The translations under genes were made by a program, and so were the position numbers. A stretch of 64,000 bases of DNA from contig JALSJQ010000040.1 of assembly GCA_026989275.1 (NCBI GenBank), positions 1 through 64,000 on the forward strand, in the 5' to 3' direction. Shown one piece after another: positions 9,131-18,392 of this stretch. The DNA comes from Albidovulum sp. (GTDB lineage: Bacteria; Pseudomonadota; Alphaproteobacteria; Rhodobacterales; Rhodobacteraceae). Below the pieces are notes generated by a model. That model ran no database searches. It saw only the letters and a program-made list of their open reading frames with translations, and had not been told where the DNA came from. Within the stretch, counting starts at the first letter, position 1. Every line of letters starts with the position of its first letter.

Positions 9131-9377
9131 CTTTGCCCCTGTCGGCCTGTTGAACCCTACGACACCTTCAGACGTTCCACGCCCGACTCTCCGTCCCCCG
9201 CAAATGCTGCTCCGTTCGAGGCGCCGGTTGGCCTCGCGGCGGCGGGGAAGAACGGCAGGTCGAGGCGGGAGGTCCGAAAGGGGGGCGCGTGGGGGGTGCG
9301 GTCCGGAATGCCCGGCATCGCCCGGTCCGCGACATCACCCGGCATGCAGCATGGCCTGCCGTGTCTGTCACTCGGCC

Positions 9378-10148
9378 TCACACCATCTCGATCACTTCGG
9401 GGTCGATGGCCAGCACATAGCCCTTGCGCGGGATCGAGCGGATCAGGAGTTCCGACACGATCTGGTTGCCGAGGTGATCGCGCAGCCGCTTGATGCGCAT
9501 GGCGCCGGCGGCCTCGTCGCACTCCTCGACCGGCTTGCCGGTGATGAGCGATTCGAGTTCGGCCCCGGAGAGGAAGTCGCCGTCGAGTCGGGCTTCGCAC
9601 AGCACCGAGAGCGTCTCGCAGCCCGAGGGGGTGAGCTTGAATTCCATGTCGTTGAGAAGCACCGCCGGCGTGGTTCGGTCCACCGTCAGGCGGTTGATGT
9701 GAATCCCCTTGCGCTCGATCTCGGCCATGCGCCGCCCCAGGGCGATGATGGTCAGGAGGAAGACGAGGGCGGCCACGAGCAGCGCCGCGGCGAACAGCAT
9801 CAGCACGAGGATGATGCGCTGATAGGAGGCGATGGTGTCGGCAAAGAGGCTGCCCGACCGCGCCAGGATCTCGAGCAGCTTGATCTCGGCCTGATCGGTC
9901 AGGTTGTCGTTCTCGACGAAGAGCCGCTCGACCTCGCGATTGAAGAGATCGGCATCCGGCAGGTGGAGATAGAGCACCGCCGAGACGCCGAGAAGAATGA
10001 CGAGAATGGCGGCGATCCCGCCGAACACGATGCCGTTGCCCCGGCCGGCGAGGCGCGGCAGACGCCAGCGCCCGCCCCTTCGGCGACGGGGGGGCGCGGC
10101 GGCCCCGGCGGTGGTCCTGTCAGTATCGGAGGAAGTACTTTCCGGCAC
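9378..10148 (-). CDS. Two-TM membrane protein with C-terminal OmpR-type winged helix
   Basis: A 256-residue protein with an Arg-rich N-terminus (21-32), TM1 about 39-62, an external loop of about 48 residues, TM2 about 111-137, a short charged linker and a cytoplasmic tail. Residues about 160-250 read like an OmpR/PhoB DNA-binding domain: a strand-rich start (VLLNDMEFKLTP), a transactivation-loop region, then MRIKRLRDHLG and the wing signature IRSIPRKGYVL. By charge the N- and C-termini are cytoplasmic. This suggests a membrane-bound transcription regulator, but with the domain order opposite to ToxR/CadC. The start is uncertain: the GTG at 10148 has AGGGAG ten bases upstream and overlaps the end of the preceding secreted gene by 29 bases; in-frame ATG at 10280 would overlap it further. 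Confidence 0.65.
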   Translation of the reverse strand: MPESTSSDTDRTTAGAAAPPRRRRGGRWRLPRLAGRGNGIVFGGIAAILVILLGVSAVLYLHLPDADLFNREVERLFVENDNLTDQAEIKLLEILARSGSLFADTIASYQRIILVLMLFAAALLVAALVFLLTIIALGRRMAEIERKGIHINRLTVDRTTPAVLLNDMEFKLTPSGCETLSVLCEARLDGDFLSGAELESLITGKPVEECDEAAGAMRIKRLRDHLGNQIVSELLIRSIPRKGYVLAIDPEVIEMV

Positions 10149-10434
10149 GGCGACGCAACTCCCTGAGGCGGCCCGGATCTCCCTTGCGGGCCGAGAGGAT
10201 GACGAGAAGCGTCCAGCCGTCGCGGCCGATCCGCTTCTGAACGAGAGCCGGGAGCTGCGCCTTGCGGGCACAGGCAGCATCGGGGAACGCGATCACACCG
10301 TAATGCAGCTCGAGAGGCGGTCCCTTGCGGGCCTTGTATTCGACGATGCAGGCGGCATTCGTCGCCCCCGCCCCGATCACCGGGACAAGGCCGACGGCCA
10401 GGGCGAGCATCAGCGCTTTCGACAGCAGCCGCAT
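10120..10434 (-). CDS. Small secreted protein, unknown function
   Basis: A 104-residue protein with a clear signal peptide (MRLLSKALMLALAVGL, probable cleavage after ATNA at about 28) and a mature part of about 76 basic residues containing Cys29 and Cys55. No family is recognised. The ATG at 10434 is chosen because GGAGG lies eight bases upstream; ATG codons at 10449 and 10509 are alternatives. It overlaps the start of the downstream membrane winged-helix gene, so the two are probably translated from one message. By context it could be a periplasmic partner of that regulator, which is inference only. Confidence 0.6.
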   Translation of the reverse strand: MRLLSKALMLALAVGLVPVIGAGATNAACIVEYKARKGPPLELHYGVIAFPDAACARKAQLPALVQKRIGRDGWTLLVILSARKGDPGRLRELRRRAGKYFLRY

Positions 10435-10486
10435 GAATCCGTCCTCCATGATCGGGCCCCTTGTGCCCGGCTCCCCGCGATTATGC

Positions 10487-10528
10487 GATAACATGGCGGT
10501 CCCTGTCATCCGCCCCGCGCATGTTATC
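10487..10528. promoter_or_regulatory. Inverted repeat between divergent secreted-protein genes
   Basis: GATAACATG (10487-10495) and CATGTTATC (10520-10528) form a perfect 9-base inverted repeat with centres 33 bases apart, about three helical turns. It lies between the start codons of the divergent genes at 10434 (minus) and 10643 (plus). The arms are AT-rich in a GC-rich gap and could be operator half-sites or overlap the two -10 regions. No clear -35 boxes are seen. Confidence 0.4.
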
Positions 10529-10642
10529 CGCTATCGGCGGCCCGATATTGCCTCTCCCGCCCCTTCCGACAGAGGCTGCCCGCATCAGGACGTCGCGCCT
10601 CGCGGCGGCTTCACGCAGGGATCAGGCAAGGAGGACGGAACA

Positions 10643-11125
10643 ATGAGAGGCATCAACGACATCGGGAATGCCGGACTGCCCGGGAAGGTGTCGCTCGGGC
10701 GGGTGGCGGAAATGCTGGCGAAGGGAACGATCATCGGCCTCACGGCCTTGTCGCTTTCCTTCGCGGGGGTCGTGCCGGCCGATGCCCGCCCCGCCCGTCG
10801 CAACGACGATCTCACGGCGTTTCTTGCGGCCATGGCGGCCATGGCGATCATCGCCAGCACGGTGAACAACAGCCATGCGGCGCCCCGGCCGGTCGAGCCG
10901 CCGCGCCACCGGCCGCCGCGTCCGCGCAAGGTGCTGCCCCGGCGCTGCCTTTCGCTGGTGCCCGGTCCCTACGGCGGCACGCGGCTGCTCTACCGGGCCT
11001 GGTGTCTCGAACGGCGCGTCGAATCGCCGCTGCCTCAGGCCTGCCGGACGAGCGCCTGGATCGACGGGCGTTACATCCCGGTCTATCGCGGCCGTTGCCT
11101 CGAGCGCCGCGGCTGGTTGATCTGA
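10643..11125 (+). CDS. Secreted or envelope protein with four cysteines, unknown function
   Basis: A 160-residue protein with a long N-terminal region, a hydrophobic segment about 28-44 and a signal-peptide-like VPADA site about 48. A second hydrophobic stretch (about 57-72) is followed by a Pro/Arg-rich linker (81-100) and a C-terminal domain with Cys102, 121, 134 and 152. The last two elements repeat loosely as WCLERRV (120-126) and RCLERRG (151-157), suggesting two disulfide-linked halves. AAGGAGG eight bases before the ATG fixes the start. It diverges from the secreted/winged-helix pair and shares the region with the inverted repeat at 10487-10528. I do not recognise a named family. Confidence 0.65.
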   Translation: MRGINDIGNAGLPGKVSLGRVAEMLAKGTIIGLTALSLSFAGVVPADARPARRNDDLTAFLAAMAAMAIIASTVNNSHAAPRPVEPPRHRPPRPRKVLPRRCLSLVPGPYGGTRLLYRAWCLERRVESPLPQACRTSAWIDGRYIPVYRGRCLERRGWLI

Positions 11126-11203
11126 GGCTTGCCTTTTCAATCGACATGGTGTTTCAGGAATCGGCCCATGCGTGTGTGAGAATGTGTTTGTCGGGGAGGG
11201 CCG

Positions 11204-11237
11204 GAAGGGGGCGAGGCAGGTCTTCGCCCCCTTCTTT
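11204..11237 (+). terminator. Rho-independent terminator
   Basis: A perfect 11-base stem (GAAGGGGGCGA / TCGCCCCCTTC) with a nine-base loop is followed by TTT. It lies 79 bases after the cysteine-containing secreted protein gene and before rnhB, so it likely ends that transcript. Confidence 0.65.
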
Positions 11238-11305
11238 GCGTCTCGAGCTCCTGCACCCTTTCCTTGCCCTTCCGTGCCGATTAAGGACGGGGCAGGAGGG
11301 ACAGG

Positions 11306-11932
11306 ATGGATCTGCGAGCGTTCGACGAGGTTTTCGGTTTCGGCAGGGGGCGCATCGTCGCCGGGGTGGACGAGGCCGGGCGCGGTCCGCTGGCCGGTCC
11401 GGTGACGGCCGCCGCCGTCGTCCTCGACCCGGCCCGCATCCCCGACGGGCTCGCCGACAGCAAGACGCTGACCGACGCGCGCCGCCGCGCCCTCGCCGCG
11501 CAGCTCGAGGAGGTGGCTGTGGTCGCCGTCGCCCATGCCACGGTGGAGGAGATCGACCGGCTCAACGTGCTGCGGGCCTCGCTCCTCGCCATGCGCCGGG
11601 CGGTCCTCGCCCTCGCGCGACGGCCCGAGATCGTGCTCGTGGACGGCCGCGAGATTCCCGACGGGCTGCCCGGACGCGCCGAGGCGGTGATCGGTGGCGA
11701 CGGGCGCTCGCTCTCGATCGCCGCGGCCTCGATCCTGGCCAAGGTCGCTCGCGACGACATCATGCGCCGGCTGGCCGAGGAATGCCCCGGCTATGGCTGG
11801 GAGCGGAACAACGGTTACGGGACGCGCGAGCATCTCCGGGCCCTGCAACATCTTGGGGTGACCCCACATCATCGGCGTTCCTTCGCTCCCGTCCACAAGA
11901 TATTGTGTAAAGAATCCGACACAACCCCTTGA
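11306..11932 (+). CDS. rnhB: Ribonuclease HII
   Basis: A 208-residue nuclease that cuts the RNA strand of RNA-DNA hybrids and removes single ribonucleotides from DNA. The N-terminal [13 protein letters not shown] (21-33) supplies the first two acidic metal ligands (Asp22, Glu23). Further on, LVDGREIP and [14 protein letters not shown] give the later acidic and basic signature residues, and HRRSF near the end is typical. Length and start are normal. It precedes ccrM by about 85 bases, but the GANTC-bearing AT-rich interval between them suggests ccrM has its own promoter. Confidence 0.95.
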   Translation: MDLRAFDEVFGFGRGRIVAGVDEAGRGPLAGPVTAAAVVLDPARIPDGLADSKTLTDARRRALAAQLEEVAVVAVAHATVEEIDRLNVLRASLLAMRRAVLALARRPEIVLVDGREIPDGLPGRAEAVIGGDGRSLSIAAASILAKVARDDIMRRLAEECPGYGWERNNGYGTREHLRALQHLGVTPHHRRSFAPVHKILCKESDTTP

Positions 11933-11935
11933 TTC
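11912..11935 (+). promoter_or_regulatory. Two GANTC sites upstream of ccrM
   Basis: GAATC (11912-11916) and GATTC (11931-11935) lie 19 bases apart in an AT-rich patch that overlaps the rnhB stop and ends about 85 bases before ccrM. GANTC is the CcrM recognition sequence, and in Caulobacter methylation of such sites in the ccrM promoter gives feedback control. TTGACT at 11946-11951 could be a -35 box, but no good -10 follows at standard spacing. A full CtrA site (TTAA-N7-TTAA) is not seen. Confidence 0.55.
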
Positions 11936-11949
11936 AAAAAAGAAATTGA

Positions 11950-13128
<1,179 letters not shown>

Positions 13129-13189
13129 GCGTTCCGATATCCCGGCAAGGTCCGGGCCGTTTCACCGCCGCGCCTTCGGGCACCACCTG

Positions 13190-13214
13190 CCCCGCCTTCG
13201 GGCGGGGTTCTTTT
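13190..13214 (+). terminator. Rho-independent terminator after ccrM
   Basis: CCCCGCC-TTCG-GGCGGGG, a 7-base stem capped by a stable TTCG tetraloop, is followed by TTCTTTT. It lies 62 bases past the ccrM stop and just before the convergent DUF3293 gene. Confidence 0.8.
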
Positions 13215-13226
13215 GTGCCCGGCGCA

Positions 13227-13673
13227 TCATGCCTCGTCGCTCCACAGGAGAAGGGGCGCCCGGCCGCGCTCGGCTCTCAGAAGGGCGCACTGGCCGAATT
13301 CCCGTGCCAGGGCGCGGGCGCGGCGGGGGGTGATGTCGAGAATGCAGAGCGTTTCCTCCTCGGGCCACTTTCCGGCCGGATCGCGGTTGACGCCGGGCAA
13401 CGCCCGCCACCCCGCCTCGGCCACCTTGCGGGCCAGACGCGCCTGCCGGGCCCGGTTCTCCTCGGGCGACAGGGGCTTGCTGGCGGGGTTGAAGGCGGTG
13501 ATGCAGCTGAGCGAACCGGCGCCCATGCGCCCGAGAAGCCGGTCGGCCGCCGCGCTCGGCCGACCGACCCTGAGCACGACCGGGCCGCCGGGCCCCTCGA
13601 CGCAATACTCGGCCGCCTCGTAAAGCGGGGCGAGACGGGCTCTCTCGCAGGGCATGGGGCGCTCAGGAGGCAT
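13227..13673 (-). CDS. DUF3293 domain protein
   Basis: A 148-residue protein resembling the DUF3293 family, whose function I do not know. Supporting stretches are ITAFNPASKPLSPEENRARQARL in the middle (given here only as landmark: 59-80) and the preceding LRVGRPS, plus a C-terminal ILDITPRRARALAREFGQ. It overlaps the end of alkB upstream by 11 bases, so the two are probably cotranscribed. Start is uncertain between ATG 13673 and ATG 13655; neither has a strong ribosome site, in keeping with translational coupling. Confidence 0.7.
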   Translation of the reverse strand: MPPERPMPCERARLAPLYEAAEYCVEGPGGPVVLRVGRPSAAADRLLGRMGAGSLSCITAFNPASKPLSPEENRARQARLARKVAEAGWRALPGVNRDPAGKWPEEETLCILDITPRRARALAREFGQCALLRAERGRAPLLLWSDEA

Positions 13674-14838
13674 TGCGCGGCAGCGGAAAATCCATCCGCC
13701 GATAGGGGCGCCAGTCGCTGATCTCGGGATAGAAGGTCCGGCGCCACGCCTTCACCCGCGGGTTCATCATCCGCTTCCACAAGGGCGGTACCATGGCGAC
13801 GAAACCGGTCAGGGGGTAGCCGAAGGGCAGTTGCGGCGCCACGCGCTCGTCGTGATTCTGAAGAAGGGGAAAGCGCCGCCGGGGCTTGATGTGATGGTCG
13901 GAATGGCGTTGCAGATTGATGAGCAGCCAGTTCGTCACCCTGTGCGCCGCATTCCACGAATGATGCGGCCCCACCGGCTCGTAGCGTCCGTTGCCGAGAT
14001 GCTTTCGGGTGAGCCCGTAATGCTCGACATAATTCGTCAGCTCCAGTTGCCACACGGCGATGAAGGCCTGGAAGACGAAGAGGCCGACCCCTTCCCATCC
14101 GCCCACGGCCCAGGCAAACGCCACGAAGAGCCCCGCCAGCGCGCCATAGCGCCAGAAGGGGTTGCGCAGGTGCCACCAGGGCAGGCCGGCCCGTGCGAGC
14201 CGCGCAAGTTCGGCTCTCCACGCCGAGCGCGGGCATTCGGCCAGAACCCGCGGGAAGAAGCGGTGAAAGCCTTCGTTGTAGCGTGCCGTCACCGCGTCGC
14301 GGGGCGTGCCGACCCAGGGGTGATGCACCAGAAGATGCTCCGAGCGGAAATGGCCGTAGAGCACCAGTCCCATCAGCAGATCGCCCAGCCAGCGTTCGAG
14401 CCGGCTCTTCTGATGCATGAGCTCATGAGCATAGGTGATGCCGATCGTGCCCGAGACGATCCCGATGCCGAAGAAGAGCCCGAGCTTTTCCCACCCGGCG
14501 AGATGGTGGCCACGGGTGACGAACCAGATGCCGCCGAAAATCACGGCAAGCTCGATCGGGAACCACACAAGCGTGACCAGCCGATACCAGAAAAGCCGCC
14601 CCTCGGGCGTCTGCGGGTCGGCATTGGCCCTATCGGGCCCGGTGAGGGCGTCGAGCAGCGAGGTGATCCACCAGGGAAAGGCCGGCAGCAGCAGAAGCGC
14701 CCAGCCTCCCGTGCTTGCGGCGAAAGCGACGAGCGGAACGATCAGGAGCGAAATCCAGAAGGGCAGAGCTTCGGCGAGGGTGCCGCGGATGGGGTGAAGG
14801 GGGGCGTTGTCCCCGGTCGGGATGTCTGTCCTGGCCAT
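13663..14838 (-). CDS. alkB: Alkane 1-monooxygenase (AlkB-type membrane di-iron hydroxylase)
   Basis: A 391-residue integral membrane enzyme that hydroxylates the terminal carbon of alkanes. Hydrophobic segments at about 26-60, 85-107, 119-136 and 230-265 flank the conserved histidine clusters: HELMH (138-142), EHLLVHH (167-173), NYVEHYGL (269-276) and RHSDHH (311-316). The third cluster, with NYVEHYGL, is typical of AlkB rather than of fatty acid desaturases or xylene monooxygenase. No rubredoxin or rubredoxin reductase is encoded nearby, so electrons must come from proteins encoded elsewhere. It is followed with overlap by a DUF3293 gene. Confidence 0.92.
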   Translation of the reverse strand: MARTDIPTGDNAPLHPIRGTLAEALPFWISLLIVPLVAFAASTGGWALLLLPAFPWWITSLLDALTGPDRANADPQTPEGRLFWYRLVTLVWFPIELAVIFGGIWFVTRGHHLAGWEKLGLFFGIGIVSGTIGITYAHELMHQKSRLERWLGDLLMGLVLYGHFRSEHLLVHHPWVGTPRDAVTARYNEGFHRFFPRVLAECPRSAWRAELARLARAGLPWWHLRNPFWRYGALAGLFVAFAWAVGGWEGVGLFVFQAFIAVWQLELTNYVEHYGLTRKHLGNGRYEPVGPHHSWNAAHRVTNWLLINLQRHSDHHIKPRRRFPLLQNHDERVAPQLPFGYPLTGFVAMVPPLWKRMMNPRVKAWRRTFYPEISDWRPYRRMDFPLPRNAS

Positions 14839-14889
14839 CGGTCGATCCTCGAGCTTCCGCCCTCAGCCTAGCGCATCGGCCGGGCGTTT

Positions 14890-16020
14890 TCACGGCCTTT
14901 GCGCCTGTTCCTCGAAGGCGGGGCGCGCGAGCCGCCAGACCTTGCGCATCAGGCTCGGCAGATCGGTTGCGCGAAAGGCACCGGCAGGGAGGAAGAAGAG
15001 CCCCTCCGGCGCTTCCGTCCCGGGGGGGAGCCGGGCCACGAGGACATCGAGATGAAGCGCGAAATGGGTGAAGACATGGCGCACCTCGCCTTCGAGGCGC
15101 CGCCAGTCGGCAGCCAGGGGCGGGTCGGCCTCGGGGCGCTCCGGCGACCAGGGAGTGGTCGGAAAGGCCAGCATGCCTCCGAGCAGACCCTCCGGCGGCC
15201 TCCGCTCGAGGAGAAGCGCGCCGTCGGCCCTGCGGGCGACGAAGGCGCTGCCATGACGGGTGGGCCGTGCCCTGCGCCGCTCCCGCTGGGGAAGACGGGC
15301 GGCGATGCCCTTCATCCGGGCCCGGCAATGGCTGCGCAGCGGGCAGGCGCCGCAGGCGGGAGCGAGGGGAGTGCAGAGGGTGGCGCCGAGATCCATCAGC
15401 GCCTGCGCATGGTCGCCGGGCCGTGATGTGGGGGTGAAGGCGGCGGCCAGCGCCCGCAGCTCCCCCTTGGCCGCGGGCAGGGGCGTCTCCACCGCAAGGA
15501 GCCGGGCCATGACCCGTTCGACATTGCCATCGACCACCACCGCCGGCTTGCCGAAGGCGATCGCCCGAATGGCGGCGGCGGTATAGGGGCCGATCCCGGG
15601 CAGGGCGAGGAGGGCGGCTTCCTCCTCGGGAAAGCGGCCGCCATGTTCGGCCACGACCTGCCGGGCGCAGCGGACGAGATTGCGCGCCCGGGCGTAGTAG
15701 CCGAGCCCTGCCCAGGCTGCCATAACCTCCCGCTCGTCGGCCGCCGCCAGCGCGTCGATCGTCGGCCAGCGGTGCAGGAAGGCGGTGAAATAGGGGATGA
15801 CGGCGGTCACGCCCGTCTGCTGGAGCATGACTTCCGAGAGCCAGACATGATATGGATCGGGCAGCTGGCCGGCCCGGCTCCTCTCGGGCGGCACGCGCCA
15901 GGGCAGGGTGCGGGCGTTCGCGTCATACCAGGCGAGGAGGGCGGCCCCCACGGCCTCGCGGTCGAGCTTGTCCGCTCGGGTATCGGAGCGGGAGACGGGG
16001 TGATCTGGCGCTTTGGTCAT
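14890..16020 (-). CDS. mutY: A/G-specific adenine glycosylase MutY
   Basis: A 376-residue base-excision repair glycosylase that removes adenine paired with 8-oxoguanine. The helix-hairpin-helix GPD core includes LSEVMLQQTGV with catalytic Glu63 and LPGIGPYTAAAI followed by VVDGNVERVMAR with the catalytic Asp. The 4Fe-4S cluster loop has cysteines spaced C-x6-C-x2-C-x5-C (CTPLAPACGACPLRSHC). A C-terminal NUDIX-like domain for 8-oxoG recognition follows from about 245. The ATG at 16020 is divergent from the DciA-like gene with a 45-base gap, an order common in alphaproteobacteria. Confidence 0.95.
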   Translation of the reverse strand: MTKAPDHPVSRSDTRADKLDREAVGAALLAWYDANARTLPWRVPPERSRAGQLPDPYHVWLSEVMLQQTGVTAVIPYFTAFLHRWPTIDALAAADEREVMAAWAGLGYYARARNLVRCARQVVAEHGGRFPEEEAALLALPGIGPYTAAAIRAIAFGKPAVVVDGNVERVMARLLAVETPLPAAKGELRALAAAFTPTSRPGDHAQALMDLGATLCTPLAPACGACPLRSHCRARMKGIAARLPQRERRRARPTRHGSAFVARRADGALLLERRPPEGLLGGMLAFPTTPWSPERPEADPPLAADWRRLEGEVRHVFTHFALHLDVLVARLPPGTEAPEGLFFLPAGAFRATDLPSLMRKVWRLARPAFEEQAQRP

Positions 16021-16065
16021 GGCACGGTCAGCAACGGGGCATCTGCCGGAGGGGAAGGAACAGTC

Positions 16066-16596
16066 ATGGGCGAAGGAGGCGCTCGAAACAAGGGGCGGCG
16101 CGGCCGTGGGGCGGTGCGGCTCGGGGAGATCGTTCGCCGGCAGATCCGCCCTGTGGCCGAGAAGCGCGGCTTCGCCGAGATCCGGCTTCTGACCCATTGG
16201 CGCGAGGTGGTGGGTGCCGAGATCGCGGCCATGTGCCGCCCCGTGAAGGTGAGCTATGCGAAAGGCGGTTTCGGCGCCACACTCACCTTGCTGACGAATG
16301 GCGCCTTCGCTCCGCTCATCGATGCCCGCCGCGAGGAGATCCGCGAGAAGATCAATGCGGTGCACGGTTACAATGCCATCAGCCGCATCCGCGTGACCCA
16401 GAGCGCCGCCGAGATGCTGTTCGTGCCGGAGCCTGCGCCGCCGGCTCCGCCGCCCCCGCCGCCGAAAGAGCTCCGTTCACTTGATCGCGAGCTGTCTTCC
16501 ATCGAGAATGAAGATCTGCGCAAATCGTTGCGGAAACTGGGGGAGGCGCTCCTGAGCGAAAAGGCCGCCGGCCGCACCGGCCGCAAGGGTCCGTGA
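16066..16596 (+). CDS. DUF721/DciA-like protein
   Basis: A 176-residue protein of the DUF721 family, which includes DciA, the replicative helicase (DnaB) loader of many bacteria lacking DnaC. The N-terminal LLTHWREVVGAEIAAMCRPV (45-64) and the GFGATLTL and AFAPLIDARREEIREKINAVHGY stretches fit the KH-like DciA domain; a Pro-rich linker (about 127-140) and a short charged tail follow. The start has AAGGA upstream. It is divergent from mutY and runs toward a DsbA-like gene, the usual alphaproteobacterial neighbourhood. The DciA role is inferred from the family. Confidence 0.8.
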   Translation: MGEGGARNKGRRGRGAVRLGEIVRRQIRPVAEKRGFAEIRLLTHWREVVGAEIAAMCRPVKVSYAKGGFGATLTLLTNGAFAPLIDARREEIREKINAVHGYNAISRIRVTQSAAEMLFVPEPAPPAPPPPPPKELRSLDRELSSIENEDLRKSLRKLGEALLSEKAAGRTGRKGP

Positions 16597-16668
16597 AGGA
16601 GCACAGCGCCCTCGGAGAAGATGAAACGGGCGGCCCCGGGAGGTCGGCCCCTGAAACGGGAGAGACGA

Positions 16669-17385
16669 ATGGATCGTCGCACATGGATCGCTTTTGCCGC
16701 CGCCCTCCTGGTGGGCAGCGTGATCGCCGTCTTCCAGATGGGGGGGAACGCCGTCGCCACGGCCGTTCGGGGCCCCTCGCTCACGCCGCCGCTCGCGAAG
16801 ACGGCCGGCACACAGGATCCTCCGGCCGCCGAAGCCGCCCGGCCGCAGAAGGTGCGCGACTTCTCTCTCGGAGACGGGAATGCCGCGCTCGAGATTGTCG
16901 AATATGCCTCCTTCACCTGCCCCCATTGCCGGCGCTTCCATGAAGAGGTCTTCCCGAAGCTCAAGGCCGAATACATCGACACAGGCAAGGTGAAGTTCAC
17001 GCTGCGGGAGGTCTATTTCGACCCTTACGGCCTCTGGGCCGGCATGCTCGCCCGCTGCGGCGGCGGTGACAGATACTTCCCGATCGTGGACATGATCTTC
17101 AGGAAGCAGTCGGAATGGACCCGCGGGGACGGCCCGGCCGCCGTGGCCGAGAATCTCCGCAAGATCGGGCGGCTCGCCGGCCTGTCGGACGAGGAGATCG
17201 ACACCTGCCTGCAGGACGAGACCAAGGCGCGGGCGATGGTTGCGGCCTATCAGGAAAACGCGACGCGCGACGGCATCAACGGCACGCCCACCTTCATCAT
17301 TGGCGGCGAGAAGGTGCCGAACATGGCCTGGCCTGATCTCAAGGAGATCATCGACCGCAAGCTGGCCGAAGCCGGGAGCAGGTGA
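16669..17385 (+). CDS. Periplasmic DsbA-family thiol-disulfide oxidoreductase
   Basis: A 238-residue protein with an N-terminal signal anchor (about 5-23), an Ala/Pro-rich linker and a thioredoxin-fold DsbA-type domain. The active-site motif CPHC is at 84-87, preceded by EYASFT as in the Com1/DsbA_4 group, and the cis-proline loop is GTPTFIIGG. It probably oxidises or isomerises disulfides in the periplasm. ATG 16669 (GGAGA upstream) gives a signal sequence at the extreme N-terminus; ATG 16621 would add 16 polar residues and is less likely. It ends five bases before the convergent lpxK. Confidence 0.88.
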   Translation: MDRRTWIAFAAALLVGSVIAVFQMGGNAVATAVRGPSLTPPLAKTAGTQDPPAAEAARPQKVRDFSLGDGNAALEIVEYASFTCPHCRRFHEEVFPKLKAEYIDTGKVKFTLREVYFDPYGLWAGMLARCGGGDRYFPIVDMIFRKQSEWTRGDGPAAVAENLRKIGRLAGLSDEEIDTCLQDETKARAMVAAYQENATRDGINGTPTFIIGGEKVPNMAWPDLKEIIDRKLAEAGSR

Positions 17386-17390
17386 GGGTT

Positions 17391-18392
17391 TCAGCCGGTG
17401 CCGGGAAAGAGCCGCGCGAGAGCGGCATCGAGCGGCGCCGGCGCCTCGAAGGCGAGACGCACGGGGAGGCTCAGCACCTCGTGCCGCAATCCCGGCGGCA
17501 GCCGCGCCGCGTCCTTCTCGGTGGTGACGAGCCGCGCCCCCTTCGCCCGCGCCAGCTTGAGGAGCCGCCGCAGAAGCGCCGGCGAGATCGGCTGATGATC
17601 GGCGAGGGCCGCCGTGCCGACCAGTCGCGCGCCGAGGTTCTCGAGCGTGGCGAAGAAACGTGCCGGATGGCCGATGCCGGCAAAGGCGAAGACCGGCAGG
17701 CCGGCCCAGTCGATTCCCATCTCCACCGGCTCGAGCGCCCCTTCGAGAACCGGCGGCAGGGCCCGCCCCTTCTGGCTGGCGAGAAAGCGATGCCGTTCCC
17801 CGGGCGCGCCGATCACGAGCAGGAAATCCGCCCGTTCGAGCCCCCGTTCCACCGGCTCGCGCAGGGGGCCGGCCGGCATCACGCGCTCGTTGCCGAAGCC
17901 GCGCGCGGCATCGACGACGACGATCGCCAGGTCATGGGCGAGAGCGGGGTTCTGGAAACCGTCGTCGAGCACGATCGCCCCGGCCCCGGCGGCAACGGCC
18001 GCAAGCGCCCCCCGATGACGGTCCCGCGCAACCCAGGTCGGTGTGAAGGCGGCATGAAGGAGGGCCTCGTCCCCGACCCGCCGTGCATCGTGCCTTCCGG
18101 GATCGACCCGGAGCGGCCCCCTTTCGCTGCCGCCGTGGCCGCGGGTGACGACATGAGCGGTCACGCCGCGGGCCGCGAGCCGTTCGAGCAGGGCGATGAC
18201 GGCAGGCGTCTTGCCGGTGCCGCCCACGGTCAGGTTGCCGACGCAGATCACCGGCACGCCGACCCGGTGGCGCGGCCCGTGCGCCAGGCGCCGTTCGGTG
18301 AGGGCCGCGCCGATGCGGCCGAGCGGCGCGAGCAGGCGCGGTGCCAGCCCGGCCCTCCCGGGCGGGCGATACCAGAAGGCGGGGGCCTTCAT
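17391..18392 (-). CDS. lpxK: Tetraacyldisaccharide 4'-kinase
   Basis: A 333-residue inner-membrane-associated kinase that phosphorylates the 4' position of the lipid A disaccharide. The unusual P-loop GNLTVGGTGKTP is at 52-63; LDDGFQNPAL and the later TTEKDAARL motif are characteristic. Start and stop of the upstream waaA overlap as ATGA (18389-18392), so lpxK is translationally coupled to it. Longer in-frame upstream sequence lies inside waaA and is rejected. Last gene of the pmbA-cysQ-DUF4170-waaA-lpxK group. Confidence 0.95.
   Translation of the reverse strand: MKAPAFWYRPPGRAGLAPRLLAPLGRIGAALTERRLAHGPRHRVGVPVICVGNLTVGGTGKTPAVIALLERLAARGVTAHVVTRGHGGSERGPLRVDPGRHDARRVGDEALLHAAFTPTWVARDRHRGALAAVAAGAGAIVLDDGFQNPALAHDLAIVVVDAARGFGNERVMPAGPLREPVERGLERADFLLVIGAPGERHRFLASQKGRALPPVLEGALEPVEMGIDWAGLPVFAFAGIGHPARFFATLENLGARLVGTAALADHQPISPALLRRLLKLARAKGARLVTTEKDAARLPPGLRHEVLSLPVRLAFEAPAPLDAALARLFPGTG

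Larger units (their letters stand above)
8636..9377. other. Gene-free region with insertion-sequence debris
   Basis: A 742-base stretch with no intact gene. The minus strand carries a decayed transposase fragment (about 9030-9130), and the plus strand holds a 16-base sequence at 8940-8955 identical to the terminal inverted repeat of the IS5-family element at 58.2 kb. Remaining open frames change frame repeatedly and look like shadows or decay. The region probably records one or more old insertions between dprA and the next operon. Confidence 0.5.
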
